The notes beneath the pieces were generated by a model. That model worked only from the letters and a program-made list of their open reading frames with translations, did no database searches and was not told the origin of the DNA. 64,000 bases of DNA from Pseudoxanthomonas kalamensis DSM 18571 (GTDB lineage Bacteria > Pseudomonadota > Gammaproteobacteria > Xanthomonadales > Xanthomonadaceae): contig NZ_PDWQ01000004.1 of assembly GCF_010211745.1 (NCBI RefSeq), positions 186,001 through 250,000 on the forward strand. Direction: 5' to 3'. A program made the translations under genes and the position numbers. Below, piece by piece: positions 27,381 through 35,607 of this stretch (the stretch's first letter is position 1; each line of letters opens with the position of its first letter).

Positions 27381-28124
27381 TTACGGCATGTACATGCCGC
27401 CGTTGACGTGCAGGGTTTCGCCGGTGATGTAGGCCGCATGCGGACCGGCCAGGAAGGCCACCGCGTGGGCGATGTCGCCCGGCTGGCCCAGGCGTCCCAG
27501 CGCGATCTGCCCGACCAGCGCGCTCTTCGCGTCTTCCGGCAGGTCGCGGGTCATGTCGGTTTCGATGAAGCCCGGTGCGACCACGTTGACGGTCACGCCG
27601 CGGCTGCCGATTTCCTTGGCCAGCGATTTGCTGAAGGCGATGATGCCGGCCTTGGCCGCGGCATAGTTGGCCTGCCCCGCATTGCCGGTCAGGCCGATCA
27701 CCGAGGCGATGTTGACGATGCGACCCTTGCGCGCCTTCATCATCCCGCGCATCACCGCCTTGCTGGTGCGGTAGATGCTGGTCAGGTTGGTGTCGAGGAT
27801 GGCCTGCCAGTCCTCGTCCTTCATCCGCATCAGCAGGTTGTCGCGGGTGATGCCGGCGTTGTTGACCAGCACGCTGACCGCGCCGAATTCCTTGCCGATG
27901 GCATCCACCAGCGCCTCGATCGCCTCGGGTTGGGTCACGTCGAGCGGACGACCGTGGCCGCCGAACGGCGCCAGACGCTGTCCGATCGCATCGGCGCCTG
28001 CCTGCGAGGTGGCGGTACCGATCACGGTGGCGCCCTGCTCGGCCAGCAGGTCGGCGATGGCGGCGCCGATGCCGCGGCTGGCGCCGGTAACCAGCGCGAT
28101 TTCGCCTTGCAGAAGCTTGCTCAT
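27381..28124 (-). CDS. fabG: 3-oxoacyl-ACP reductase
   Basis: NADPH-dependent short-chain dehydrogenase for the first reduction of each elongation cycle. 247 residues from ATG 28124. The cofactor motif is VTGASRGIGAAIA; the catalytic Ser-Tyr-Lys are in NIASVIGLTGNAGQANYAAAK. The C-terminus ends ITGETLHVNGGMYMP, typical of FabG. It follows fabD by about 68 bp. Confidence 0.97.
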   Translation of the reverse strand: MSKLLQGEIALVTGASRGIGAAIADLLAEQGATVIGTATSQAGADAIGQRLAPFGGHGRPLDVTQPEAIEALVDAIGKEFGAVSVLVNNAGITRDNLLMRMKDEDWQAILDTNLTSIYRTSKAVMRGMMKARKGRIVNIASVIGLTGNAGQANYAAAKAGIIAFSKSLAKEIGSRGVTVNVVAPGFIETDMTRDLPEDAKSALVGQIALGRLGQPGDIAHAVAFLAGPHAAYITGETLHVNGGMYMP

Positions 28125-28191
28125 GTCGGGAATCCTGTCATTTGCCCGGCTTCGGGCCGGAAAATCCGGGGTCGCATCAATCGCGTTGCCG

Positions 28192-29133
28192 TCACGCCCA
28201 CTCTTCCAGCGCACCGGAAAAGTCCGGTGGCGCGGCCAGCGAACGTGCATCCAGCGACTTGTCGATGCGCTTGACCAGTCCGGTCAGCACCTTGCCCGGA
28301 CCGCATTCGGCGATGCGCGACACACCGCTCGCGGCCAGCGCCTGCACGCATTCGGTCCAGCGCACCGGCAGGTACAACTGGCGCACCAATGCCTCGCGAA
28401 TGCCGTCGAGATCCTCATGCACGCGCGCATCGACGTTCTGCACCACCGGCATGGCCGGCAATCGCCACTCCAATCCGGCCATGGTTTCGGCCAGCCGGTT
28501 GGCCGCTTCGCGCATCAGCGGCGTGTGCGAAGGCACGCTGACCGCCAGCTTGACCACCTTGCGCACGCCGCGCTCGCCCAGCAGCGCGATCGCGCGATCC
28601 ACTGCCGCCGCGTCGCCGCCGATGACGATCTGTCCCGGCGAATTGAAATTGGCCGGCACCACTACCTGGCTGTCGCTGGCAGCCTCGCAGACCTCGGCCA
28701 CCAGCGCATCGTCCGCGCCCAGTACCGCCGCCATCGCGCCGACACCGGCCGGGGCGGCGTCCTGCATCAGCTGCCCGCGCAGACGCACCAGATGCGCGCC
28801 GTCGTGCAGGCTCAGGGCGCCGGCCGCCACCAGTGCGGTGTATTCGCCGAGGCTGTGACCAGACAGGCGCACGGGCGCGGGGCCCTCCTGCTGCTGCCAG
28901 GCGCGCCACACGGCGATGCCCGCCGCCAGCAACGCCGGCTGCGTGTATTCGGTGCGGTTGAGCATTTCCTCCGGCCCGCCCTGCGACAGTGCCCACAGAT
29001 CGACACCGGCACCGTCGGAGGCTTCGACGAAGGTGTCGCGAACGATCGGGTGCAGTTCGGCCAGTTCGGCCAGCATCGCCACGGACTGCGAGCCCTGTCC
29101 GGGGAAAACGAAAGCAATGGAGGATTCGGTCAT
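28192..29133 (-). CDS. fabD: Malonyl-CoA:ACP transacylase
   Basis: Loads malonyl groups onto ACP. 313 residues. The N-terminus reads IAFVFPGQGSQSVAML; the active-site Ser is in LSGHSLGEYTALVAAGAL and the catalytic His in VSVPSHTPLMREAA. It sits between fabH and fabG, as in E. coli. Confidence 0.97.
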   Translation of the reverse strand: MTESSIAFVFPGQGSQSVAMLAELAELHPIVRDTFVEASDGAGVDLWALSQGGPEEMLNRTEYTQPALLAAGIAVWRAWQQQEGPAPVRLSGHSLGEYTALVAAGALSLHDGAHLVRLRGQLMQDAAPAGVGAMAAVLGADDALVAEVCEAASDSQVVVPANFNSPGQIVIGGDAAAVDRAIALLGERGVRKVVKLAVSVPSHTPLMREAANRLAETMAGLEWRLPAMPVVQNVDARVHEDLDGIREALVRQLYLPVRWTECVQALAASGVSRIAECGPGKVLTGLVKRIDKSLDARSLAAPPDFSGALEEWA

Positions 29134-29225
29134 GCGGTCGGAAGCGGCCAGAAAAACTCAGGCCGCGATGATACGGGCGAATGTGCCGATCTGTCTGTAC
29201 GAGGGAGTATGCGCAGGCGCCGCGC

Positions 29226-30218
29226 TCAATAGCGCAGCAGCGCCGAACCCCAGGTGAAACCGCCGCCGAACGCCTCCAGCAGCAGCAGCTGTCCACGCTG
29301 CACCCGTCCGGAACGGATCGCGGTATCCAGCGCCAACGGCACCGAACCGGACGAGGTGTTGCCGTGCTTGTCGACGGTGACGATGACGTTGTCCATCGAC
29401 ATGTCCAGCCGCCTGGCGGTGGCTTCGATGATGCGCAGGTTGGCCTGGTGCGGAATCAGCCAGTCGAGGTCGTGCTTGTCCAGGCCGTTGGCGGCCAGGG
29501 TTTCGTCGACCACCGAATCAAGGGCCTTGACCGCGTACTTGAACACGTCGTTGCCCTTCATGATGATGCGCGCGCCGGCATTCGGCTCGACGCCGTTGAA
29601 TCCGGCGGATACGCCGACCGGGTTCCACAGCAGATCCTTCTTGCTGCCGTCGGCATGCAGGTGCGTGCTCAACACACCGGTCTCGCTATCGGCCTTCAGC
29701 ACCACCGCACCGGCGCCGTCGCCGAACAGCACGCAGGTGGTGCGCTCGGTCCAGTCGACAATCCGGCTGAGGGTTTCGGCACCGATCACCAGCACGGTCT
29801 TCGCGTCGCCGCAGCGGATGAACTTGTCGGCCACGCTCAGCGCGTAGACGAAGCCGGAACAGGCGGCATTGACGTCCATCGCCGCGCAGCCGTCGGCACC
29901 CAGCCGCGCCTGGATCAGGCAGGCGGTGGACGGGAAAATCAGGTCCGGCGTGGTCGTGCCGACCACGATCATGTCCAGGTCGGCGGCGCTGACGCCGGCC
30001 GCTTCCATCGCACGGATCGCGGCCTCGTAGCCAAGATCGCCCGTGGTCTGGCCCTCGGCGGCGAGGTGCCGCTCGCGGATGCCGGTGCGGCTGCGAATCC
30101 ATTCGTCGCTGGTATCGACGCTCTTGGCCAACTCGTCGTTGGTCACGGTGCGCTCCGGCAAGAAGCTGCCGGTACCGGCGATGCGCGAATAGATGCGGCT
30201 GCCCGGTGCCTGGGTCAT
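29226..30218 (-). CDS. fabH: 3-oxoacyl-ACP synthase III
   Basis: Starts fatty acid synthesis by condensing an acyl-CoA primer with malonyl-ACP. 330 residues from ATG 30218. Catalytic Cys in VNAACSGFVYAL, His in IPHQANLRI and Asn in GNTSSGSVPLAL are all present. It lies directly behind rpmF; plsX, which separates rpmF and fabH in E. coli, is absent here. Confidence 0.97.
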   Translation of the reverse strand: MTQAPGSRIYSRIAGTGSFLPERTVTNDELAKSVDTSDEWIRSRTGIRERHLAAEGQTTGDLGYEAAIRAMEAAGVSAADLDMIVVGTTTPDLIFPSTACLIQARLGADGCAAMDVNAACSGFVYALSVADKFIRCGDAKTVLVIGAETLSRIVDWTERTTCVLFGDGAGAVVLKADSETGVLSTHLHADGSKKDLLWNPVGVSAGFNGVEPNAGARIIMKGNDVFKYAVKALDSVVDETLAANGLDKHDLDWLIPHQANLRIIEATARRLDMSMDNVIVTVDKHGNTSSGSVPLALDTAIRSGRVQRGQLLLLEAFGGGFTWGSALLRY

Positions 30219-30325
30219 GTTGTCTCCATCTGCATGGCCCGCCACGGGCCGTGGATCACTGCAAGGTCATGGACAGCTGCCGCGGCACCGACAAGACGGC
30301 GCCGGGAAGGCCCGGCCGGCGAAGA

Positions 30326-30520
30326 TCAATCTTCGTCGACGACCGCGGACTTGGTGGCGATCACCTTCTTGCCGCGGTAGTAGCCGTCGGCGGTGACGTG
30401 GTGGCGCAGATGGGTCTCGCCGCTGGTCGGGTCGGTCGACAGCTGCTTGGCGCTGAGGGCGTCGTGCATGCGGCGCTGGCCACGACGGGACGGGGTGACG
30501 CGGGATTTCTGTACAGCCAT
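30326..30520 (-). CDS. rpmF: 50S ribosomal protein bL32
   Basis: 64-residue ribosomal protein with the signature [22 protein letters not shown] and a C-terminal stretch [19 protein letters not shown]. It lacks the four zinc cysteines of C+ forms, as is usual in gammaproteobacteria. It follows the yceD gene by 60 bp, the conserved yceD-rpmF pair. Confidence 0.97.
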   Translation of the reverse strand: MAVQKSRVTPSRRGQRRMHDALSAKQLSTDPTSGETHLRHHVTADGYYRGKKVIATKSAVVDED

Positions 30521-30580
30521 GGTCTTGCTCCAACTTCGTGTTCGGGTGACGGCCGTGGTGCGGCCGGTTCTGCTTTGGAT

Positions 30581-31102
30581 TCAGTTTTTCTTCAAGCCGG
30601 CCAGCGCGGCGAACGGGCTGGCCTTCTGCAACTCTTCTTCCCCGGCGGGCCAGTCGCGTTGCACCGCGTCCGACTCCGGGGCCGTGGGCACCAGCGGTAC
30701 CGCCAGCACCAGTTCGTCCTCCACCAGGTCCAGCGGACGCAACTGGCCGTCTTCCGGCACCAGCAGGGCCTCGCAGCCCGGCGGCAACGCGGCCTCGTCC
30801 TGCTCGTCGCGGATCAGGCCCAGCCGCTGGGTGATTTCCACCGGCAGGGCGAACCGCTCGAGGCTGCGCTGGCACACCAGCGGCAATGCCGCCTGTATCT
30901 GCAATTCGACGCACGGCCCCTGCAATTGATCGTGATCGAACTGCAGGACGTAGCTCGCTTCGCCCTCGTCGTCGGCCAGCAATCCCTGCAGGCGCGCCAA
31001 GGCCGACAACGGCACCCGCCCTTCGAACCGGCGCCGCGCCGCCGCCATGCGCCAAGCATCCAGAATATCGGGCACCCGCGATGACGGCATGTCTGGGGAC
31101 AT
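30581..31102 (-). CDS. yceD: YceD/DUF177 family 23S rRNA accumulation protein
   Basis: 173 residues from ATG 31102; ATG 31090 is an alternative. YceD (also RlpD) is needed for normal 23S rRNA levels and is always linked to rpmF. Recognisable parts are FEGRVPLSALARLQGLL, the middle strand CVELQIQAALPLVCQRSL, the acidic block LVEDELVLAVPLVP, and the C-terminal PFAALAGLKKN. It is the first gene of the rpmF-fab unit and diverges from maf. Confidence 0.88.
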   Translation of the reverse strand: MSPDMPSSRVPDILDAWRMAAARRRFEGRVPLSALARLQGLLADDEGEASYVLQFDHDQLQGPCVELQIQAALPLVCQRSLERFALPVEITQRLGLIRDEQDEAALPPGCEALLVPEDGQLRPLDLVEDELVLAVPLVPTAPESDAVQRDWPAGEEELQKASPFAALAGLKKN

Positions 31103-31111
31103 AACCTGCGA

Positions 31112-31141
31112 ATTATCAATTAGATGCGGGACGAGTGTCAA
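31112..31141 (-). promoter_or_regulatory. Predicted promoter of yceD-rpmF-fab
   Basis: Minus strand: a perfect -35 TTGACA (31136-31141) and -10 GATAAT (31112-31117), spacer 18 bp. The predicted start of transcription is within a few bases of the ATG at 31102, so the message would have almost no leader if that ATG is used. Confidence 0.65.
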
Positions 31142-31203
31142 ACCGTCCCCGGCCTGCGGCCGGATCGGCCAGAATGCCCCTCCCCCGGCCCTTGTTCCCG
31201 CCA

Positions 31204-31773
31204 ATGCGACTGATCCTGGCTTCCACCTCGCGCTATCGCGGCGAATTGCTGCAACGGCTGCGGCTGCCGTTCGAGACGGCGGCCCCGGGGATCGACGAAT
31301 CCCCGCTGCCCGGCGAGCCGCCGCCGGTGCTGGCGGCGCGGCTGGCGAAGGCCAAGGCCGAGGCGGTTGGCAGGCAGCAGCCGGGGGCCTGGGTGATCGG
31401 CTCGGACCAGTGCGCCGAGCTGCTCGGAAAGCCGCTGGGCAAGCCCGGCCACCGCCAGGCGGCGATCAAGCAGCTTGCGGCGATGTCCGGACATCCGGTC
31501 GATTTCCATACCGCCGTCTGCCTGTGGCGCGACGGCACCTGCCTGCAGGCCATGGACACCATTACGGTCCGCCTGCGCCCGCTGTCCTCGGCCGAAATCG
31601 AACGCTACGTGGACGCAGAACAGCCGCTGGACTGCGCCGGCAGCTTCAAAAGCGAAGGCCTGGGCATCGCCCTGTTCGACTCCATCGACAGCCACGACCC
31701 CACCGCCCTGATCGGCCTGCCGCTGATCGCGCTGTCGCGATTGCTTCGTGAGGCGGGGTTCGAACTGCCCTGA
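31204..31773 (+). CDS. Maf/YceF-type nucleotide pyrophosphatase
   Basis: 189-residue Maf-family enzyme that hydrolyses non-canonical nucleoside triphosphates; the YceF branch prefers 7-methyl-GTP. The start at ATG 31204 gives MRLILASTSRYRGELLQRL with the phosphate-binding Ser-x-Ser-Arg. Other conserved parts are GIDESPLPGE, VIGSDQCAEL and CAGSFKSEGLGIALF. Divergence from yceD is the E. coli yceF-yceD arrangement, which favours YceF over YhdE. Confidence 0.92.
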   Translation: MRLILASTSRYRGELLQRLRLPFETAAPGIDESPLPGEPPPVLAARLAKAKAEAVGRQQPGAWVIGSDQCAELLGKPLGKPGHRQAAIKQLAAMSGHPVDFHTAVCLWRDGTCLQAMDTITVRLRPLSSAEIERYVDAEQPLDCAGSFKSEGLGIALFDSIDSHDPTALIGLPLIALSRLLREAGFELP

Positions 31774-31803
31774 AAACCCCCACTGCACGAATCGCGATCC
31801 GGA

Positions 31804-33651
31804 TCAGGGCCGGATATCTATCGCGGTTTCGATCCAGATTTCATCGCTGCCGTCGGTACCGTGCAGTCTCAAACCGAGCCAATGCCTTCCGGCCGACATG
31901 CCGGAGACATCAACTTGGGCCTTGAAGCCTATGCGCGGAAGATTTGGGTCCCTGGAGTGTCCCCGATAGAACTGCTCCGTCACCCAAGCTTCCGGAACTC
32001 CATACATCGCATCCGCTACTGGCTTGTCGTCCAGCATGACCGTCACTACCTTGATGCCCGCGCCCTCCTTGATCGCCCAGCCTTGAACGGCAAATTCCCG
32101 CGAAACCCGTTCGCCCGGCCGGGGCTGGTTGATGTGCGCAATGGCTGGAGCGATGCACTTGCCTGCACCACGCTGTGCCGGCAGGCGGAACAACAGAAAC
32201 CGCTGGCCACCATGGTCGATGCTGACCACGCGCGGTGGTGGCAACGGCCCGAGCCGTTTGCACAGCGACTGGTAGTAATCGACCTGTTCGCGCAGTTTGA
32301 CGTCGGTCGAAGTCACCACCAGCAACACCGGGCCATCGCGACTACCGTCGCTCTGCAGGCTCCACAGACGCAGTTGCGGGGCGCGGCCGTGCTTGTGGTT
32401 GAGCGGATGATCGAGGACGGCGATGTCGGCATCGTCGAGCGCGAAGCCCAGTTCGGCGCCGGCCTTGAAGTTGTCGGCCAGCACTCGCGTCCCCGCAGGC
32501 ATGTCGCGCAGTTCCTCGCGCACGGCGTCGGCCAGTCGGTCCCAGCCCGAGAAATTCGACGGGTAGTACTTGCTGGCCGCGGCCTGTTCGCGCAGCTCGG
32601 GCACGGACACGGCGACGTAGTAACCAAGCACGGCAATCAGCCCGATACCCGCCAGGATCCAGCACAACCTGCGCCAGAACACCGGCCAGGCCGCCAGGCA
32701 GGCGGGTACGCCGATCAGCAGCGCCACGTAGCCCGGCAACGGCCAGTGGAAACTCACACGTTCGACATCGGCGAAGAAGCCCAGCACGAAGTAGCCCAGC
32801 GTCGACACCCCGCCGAGCAGGCCGAAATATCGCCACTGCACCGGCATCGCCGGCATCGGCCGCAGGCTGCGCGCGAACACCTGCATCAGGGCGACGAACA
32901 GCAGCGGCGTGACCAGAGCCGCCTGGATCAGCAGGAACCACAGGCCGCCGGACTGGAACGCCCACGGATGGCGCTCGACCAGCTGGAAGCGCAGGCCGGC
33001 GTCGGCGTTTTCCAGGTTCCACAGCAACAATGGCGCCCATGCCGCAATACCCATCGCCAACGCGATCCAGATGCGCACGTCGCGGAACAACCGCCGGCCA
33101 TCGGGCAGGAACAGTAATGCCAGAAACCCGACGCCGATCACGCCGACGAAGCGGTAATGGCTCAACGCACCGATCACCAGCCCCAGCGCCAGTTCCGCGG
33201 CCGAGGTGCCATCGATACCGCGCAATAACCGCGCACCGGCGTCCAGGCACAGCACGGTGGCGAACAGCATCGGCACGTCCGGCAAGGCCAGAATGCCCAG
33301 CGAGCCGGCCAGCGGCATCAGCAGCATCAGGCTGCCGGCACGCCAGCCGAAATTTTCGCCGTACCAGCGCGCGGTGATGTGCGCGACCAGCCACGGCAAC
33401 AGCGCCGCCAGCAGCAGGAACGGCATCCGCACCGCCAGCACGTGCTGACCGCCGATTTCGGTGCCCAGCCGGATCAGCCACGCGGTCAATCCCGGCAGGT
33501 CCGAATAGGCCAGCGCCAGATGGCGACCTTCCTGCCAGTAGAAGGCTTCGTCGACGAACAACGGCAGCCGCGCAGCGACCAGCAGCTTGATCGCGGTGAT
33601 CGCGATCCACAGCGCCAGAAAGACGTGCCGCGCGCGGTTTTCCTGTTGCAT
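31804..33651 (-). CDS. GT39-family membrane glycosyltransferase
   Basis: 615-residue polytopic membrane protein of the PMT/ArnT superfamily, which transfer sugars from polyprenyl-phosphate donors on the periplasmic side. The first loop holds the acidic pair in FVDEAFYWQEGRHLAL, followed by YSDLPGLTAWLIRLG, both hallmarks. About ten hydrophobic helices extend to residue 375. The C-terminal 240 residues are soluble and end in a beta-rich segment (INQPRPGERVSREFAVQGWAIK) like a sugar-binding or Ig-like module. Substrate is unknown; glycan or lipid A decoration is possible. Convergent with maf (30 bp) and divergent from moxR. Confidence 0.85.
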   Translation of the reverse strand: MQQENRARHVFLALWIAITAIKLLVAARLPLFVDEAFYWQEGRHLALAYSDLPGLTAWLIRLGTEIGGQHVLAVRMPFLLLAALLPWLVAHITARWYGENFGWRAGSLMLLMPLAGSLGILALPDVPMLFATVLCLDAGARLLRGIDGTSAAELALGLVIGALSHYRFVGVIGVGFLALLFLPDGRRLFRDVRIWIALAMGIAAWAPLLLWNLENADAGLRFQLVERHPWAFQSGGLWFLLIQAALVTPLLFVALMQVFARSLRPMPAMPVQWRYFGLLGGVSTLGYFVLGFFADVERVSFHWPLPGYVALLIGVPACLAAWPVFWRRLCWILAGIGLIAVLGYYVAVSVPELREQAAASKYYPSNFSGWDRLADAVREELRDMPAGTRVLADNFKAGAELGFALDDADIAVLDHPLNHKHGRAPQLRLWSLQSDGSRDGPVLLVVTSTDVKLREQVDYYQSLCKRLGPLPPPRVVSIDHGGQRFLLFRLPAQRGAGKCIAPAIAHINQPRPGERVSREFAVQGWAIKEGAGIKVVTVMLDDKPVADAMYGVPEAWVTEQFYRGHSRDPNLPRIGFKAQVDVSGMSAGRHWLGLRLHGTDGSDEIWIETAIDIRP

Positions 33652-33689
33652 ATGCCGTTAGACTTCCCGAAAACCGTACAGGGAACACG

Positions 33690-34637
33690 ATGACCGCACC
33701 CTCGCCGCACATGCTACCCGATGCCTTGCGACAGTCGCTGAAGCAGGCGCAGGAACAGGTCAACGCGATGGTGCTGGGCAAGGCGCATGAAGTGCGGCTG
33801 GCGTTCGTCGCCTTGCTTGCCGACGGTCACCTGCTGATCGAGGACCTGCCGGGGCTGGGCAAGACCACGCTGGCGCACGCGCTGGCTGCGACCCTGGGGC
33901 TGAAGTTCCAGCGCGTGCAGTTCACTTCCGATCTGTTGCCGGCCGACGTGCTGGGGGTGTCGGTCTACGACGCCGGCACGCGCCAGTTCCAGTTCCACCC
34001 CGGTCCGGTATTCACCCACGTGTTGCTGGCCGACGAGATCAACCGCGCGCCGCCGCGCACGCAGAGCGCCCTGCTCGAAGCGATGGCCGAACACCAGGTC
34101 ACTCTGGACGGCGCCACCCATGCCCTGCCGGAGCCGTTCTTCGTCATCGCCACCCAGAACCCGGTCGACCTGTCCGGCACCTATCCGCTGCCCGATTCGC
34201 AGCTCGACCGCTTCCTGCTGCGGCTGGCACTGGGCTACCCGAACGCCGAATCCGAACGCGCCCTGCTGGCCGGAGATGACCGCCGGCGGATGATCTCGCA
34301 ATTGCAGCCGCTGCTGTCGGCCGACGATGTGCTGGCCTTGCGCCAGGCCAGCGAGAGCGTGCACGCCAGTCCCGCGCTGATCGATTACGTGCAGGCCCTG
34401 CTGACGCGCAGTCGCGTGCATCCGGGCGTGCGCGTCGGCCTGTCGCCGCGCGCCGGCTTGGCCCTGCTGCGCGCCGCGCGTGCCTATGCCCTGCTGCTGG
34501 GTCGGCAGCACGTGGTGCCGGAAGACGTGCAGGCGCTGTTCGCCGCCGTTGCCGCCCACCGTCTGGTTCCGGAGGCCGAAGCCAGCGCCTCGGCCGGGCT
34601 GGCCAAGGCCATCCTGCACGTGGTGCCCGTGGACTGA
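33690..34637 (+). CDS. MoxR-family AAA+ ATPase
   Basis: 315-residue AAA+ chaperone-like ATPase. Walker A is DLPGLGKTT, Walker B VLLADEINRAPPRTQSALLE, and sensor residues lie in FFVIATQNPVDLSGTYPLP. The C-terminal lid follows RVHPGVRVGLSPRAGLALLRAARA. It heads a moxR-DUF58-transglutaminase operon, a very widespread module thought to activate or mature partner proteins; the VWA-domain and DUF4129 members often seen with it are not here. Confidence 0.93.
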   Translation: MTAPSPHMLPDALRQSLKQAQEQVNAMVLGKAHEVRLAFVALLADGHLLIEDLPGLGKTTLAHALAATLGLKFQRVQFTSDLLPADVLGVSVYDAGTRQFQFHPGPVFTHVLLADEINRAPPRTQSALLEAMAEHQVTLDGATHALPEPFFVIATQNPVDLSGTYPLPDSQLDRFLLRLALGYPNAESERALLAGDDRRRMISQLQPLLSADDVLALRQASESVHASPALIDYVQALLTRSRVHPGVRVGLSPRAGLALLRAARAYALLLGRQHVVPEDVQALFAAVAAHRLVPEAEASASAGLAKAILHVVPVD

Positions 34638-34640
34638 ACC

Positions 34641-35606
34641 GTGTTGTCGGCCTGGCGCCAGCGCATGGCGGAACGACTGCGGCAACTGGCGCGCCCGCGC
34701 GCGCCGGAACCCCTGCCGGTTGCCATCGGCCGCCGCCGCGTGTACGTGCTGCCGACCCGTTTCGGCCTGTTCTTCGCCGTGCTGCTGCTGGCGATGCTGC
34801 TGGGCGCGCTGAACTACAACAACAACCCGGCGCTGTTGCTGGCCCTGCTGCTGGGCGCCACCGCAATGGCCAGCATGATCGTCGCCCACCTGCAGTTGTC
34901 CGGCTTGCAGGTGCAGGCGCTGTCGGCCGAACCGGTCCCGGCCGGGCAGGCCATCGTCCTGCATCTGGCGCTCTCGGCCGCCGATCCACGCCCGCGCCGC
35001 GGCCTGCGCGTGGAGACCGGGCCGGCGCATGCCTACCTGCCCGCCTGGCGGGATTCGACCGTCGCGATTCTGGAACTGCCCACCCAGCGCCGCGGCTGGC
35101 TGCCCAGACAACGCATCCGCCTGTCCAGCACCCAGCCGCTGGGGCTGGCCCTGGCCTGGGCGTGGGTCTGGCCGGACAGCGCCTTGCTGGTCTATCCGGC
35201 CGCGGAGCCGCAAGGACCGCCGCTGCCTTCGGGACAGGGACAGGCCGAACGTTCGCGGCTGAGCCCGGCCGGCGAGGACGTCCATCACCTGCGCGGCTAC
35301 CGCGCCGGCGATCCGCGGCGCGCGATCGCCTGGAAACCCTCGGCCCGCCGCGACACCCTGCTGGTGCGCGAATACGAGCAGCCGCTGGGCCAGGACATCG
35401 TGCTGGACTGGGCCTCGCTGTCTTCGTTGCCGTACGAAAAGCGCATCGCCCGGCTGGCGCACTGGGTGGAACTGGCCGAACGCGAGAGCCGCAGCTATCG
35501 GCTGACACTGCCGGCGCAACCACCGCTGGGGCCTTCGCTTGGCGCCGCCCACCGCCACGCCTGCCTGCGCGCGCTGGCCCTGCTGCCGCAGGCCGAGGCG
35601 GAATGA
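34641..35606 (+). CDS. DUF58 domain membrane protein
   Basis: 321 residues with a GTG start 3 bp behind the moxR stop. Two closely spaced transmembrane helices (about 37-75) are followed by a soluble domain. The DUF58 signature is GYRAGDPRRAIAWKPSARRDTLLVREYE, and the metal-site-like region LDWASLSSLPYEKRIARL follows, distantly related to VWA folds. Function unknown beyond association with MoxR and transglutaminase-like proteins. Confidence 0.9.
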   Translation: MLSAWRQRMAERLRQLARPRAPEPLPVAIGRRRVYVLPTRFGLFFAVLLLAMLLGALNYNNNPALLLALLLGATAMASMIVAHLQLSGLQVQALSAEPVPAGQAIVLHLALSAADPRPRRGLRVETGPAHAYLPAWRDSTVAILELPTQRRGWLPRQRIRLSSTQPLGLALAWAWVWPDSALLVYPAAEPQGPPLPSGQGQAERSRLSPAGEDVHHLRGYRAGDPRRAIAWKPSARRDTLLVREYEQPLGQDIVLDWASLSSLPYEKRIARLAHWVELAERESRSYRLTLPAQPPLGPSLGAAHRHACLRALALLPQAEAE

Positions 35607-35607
35607 G

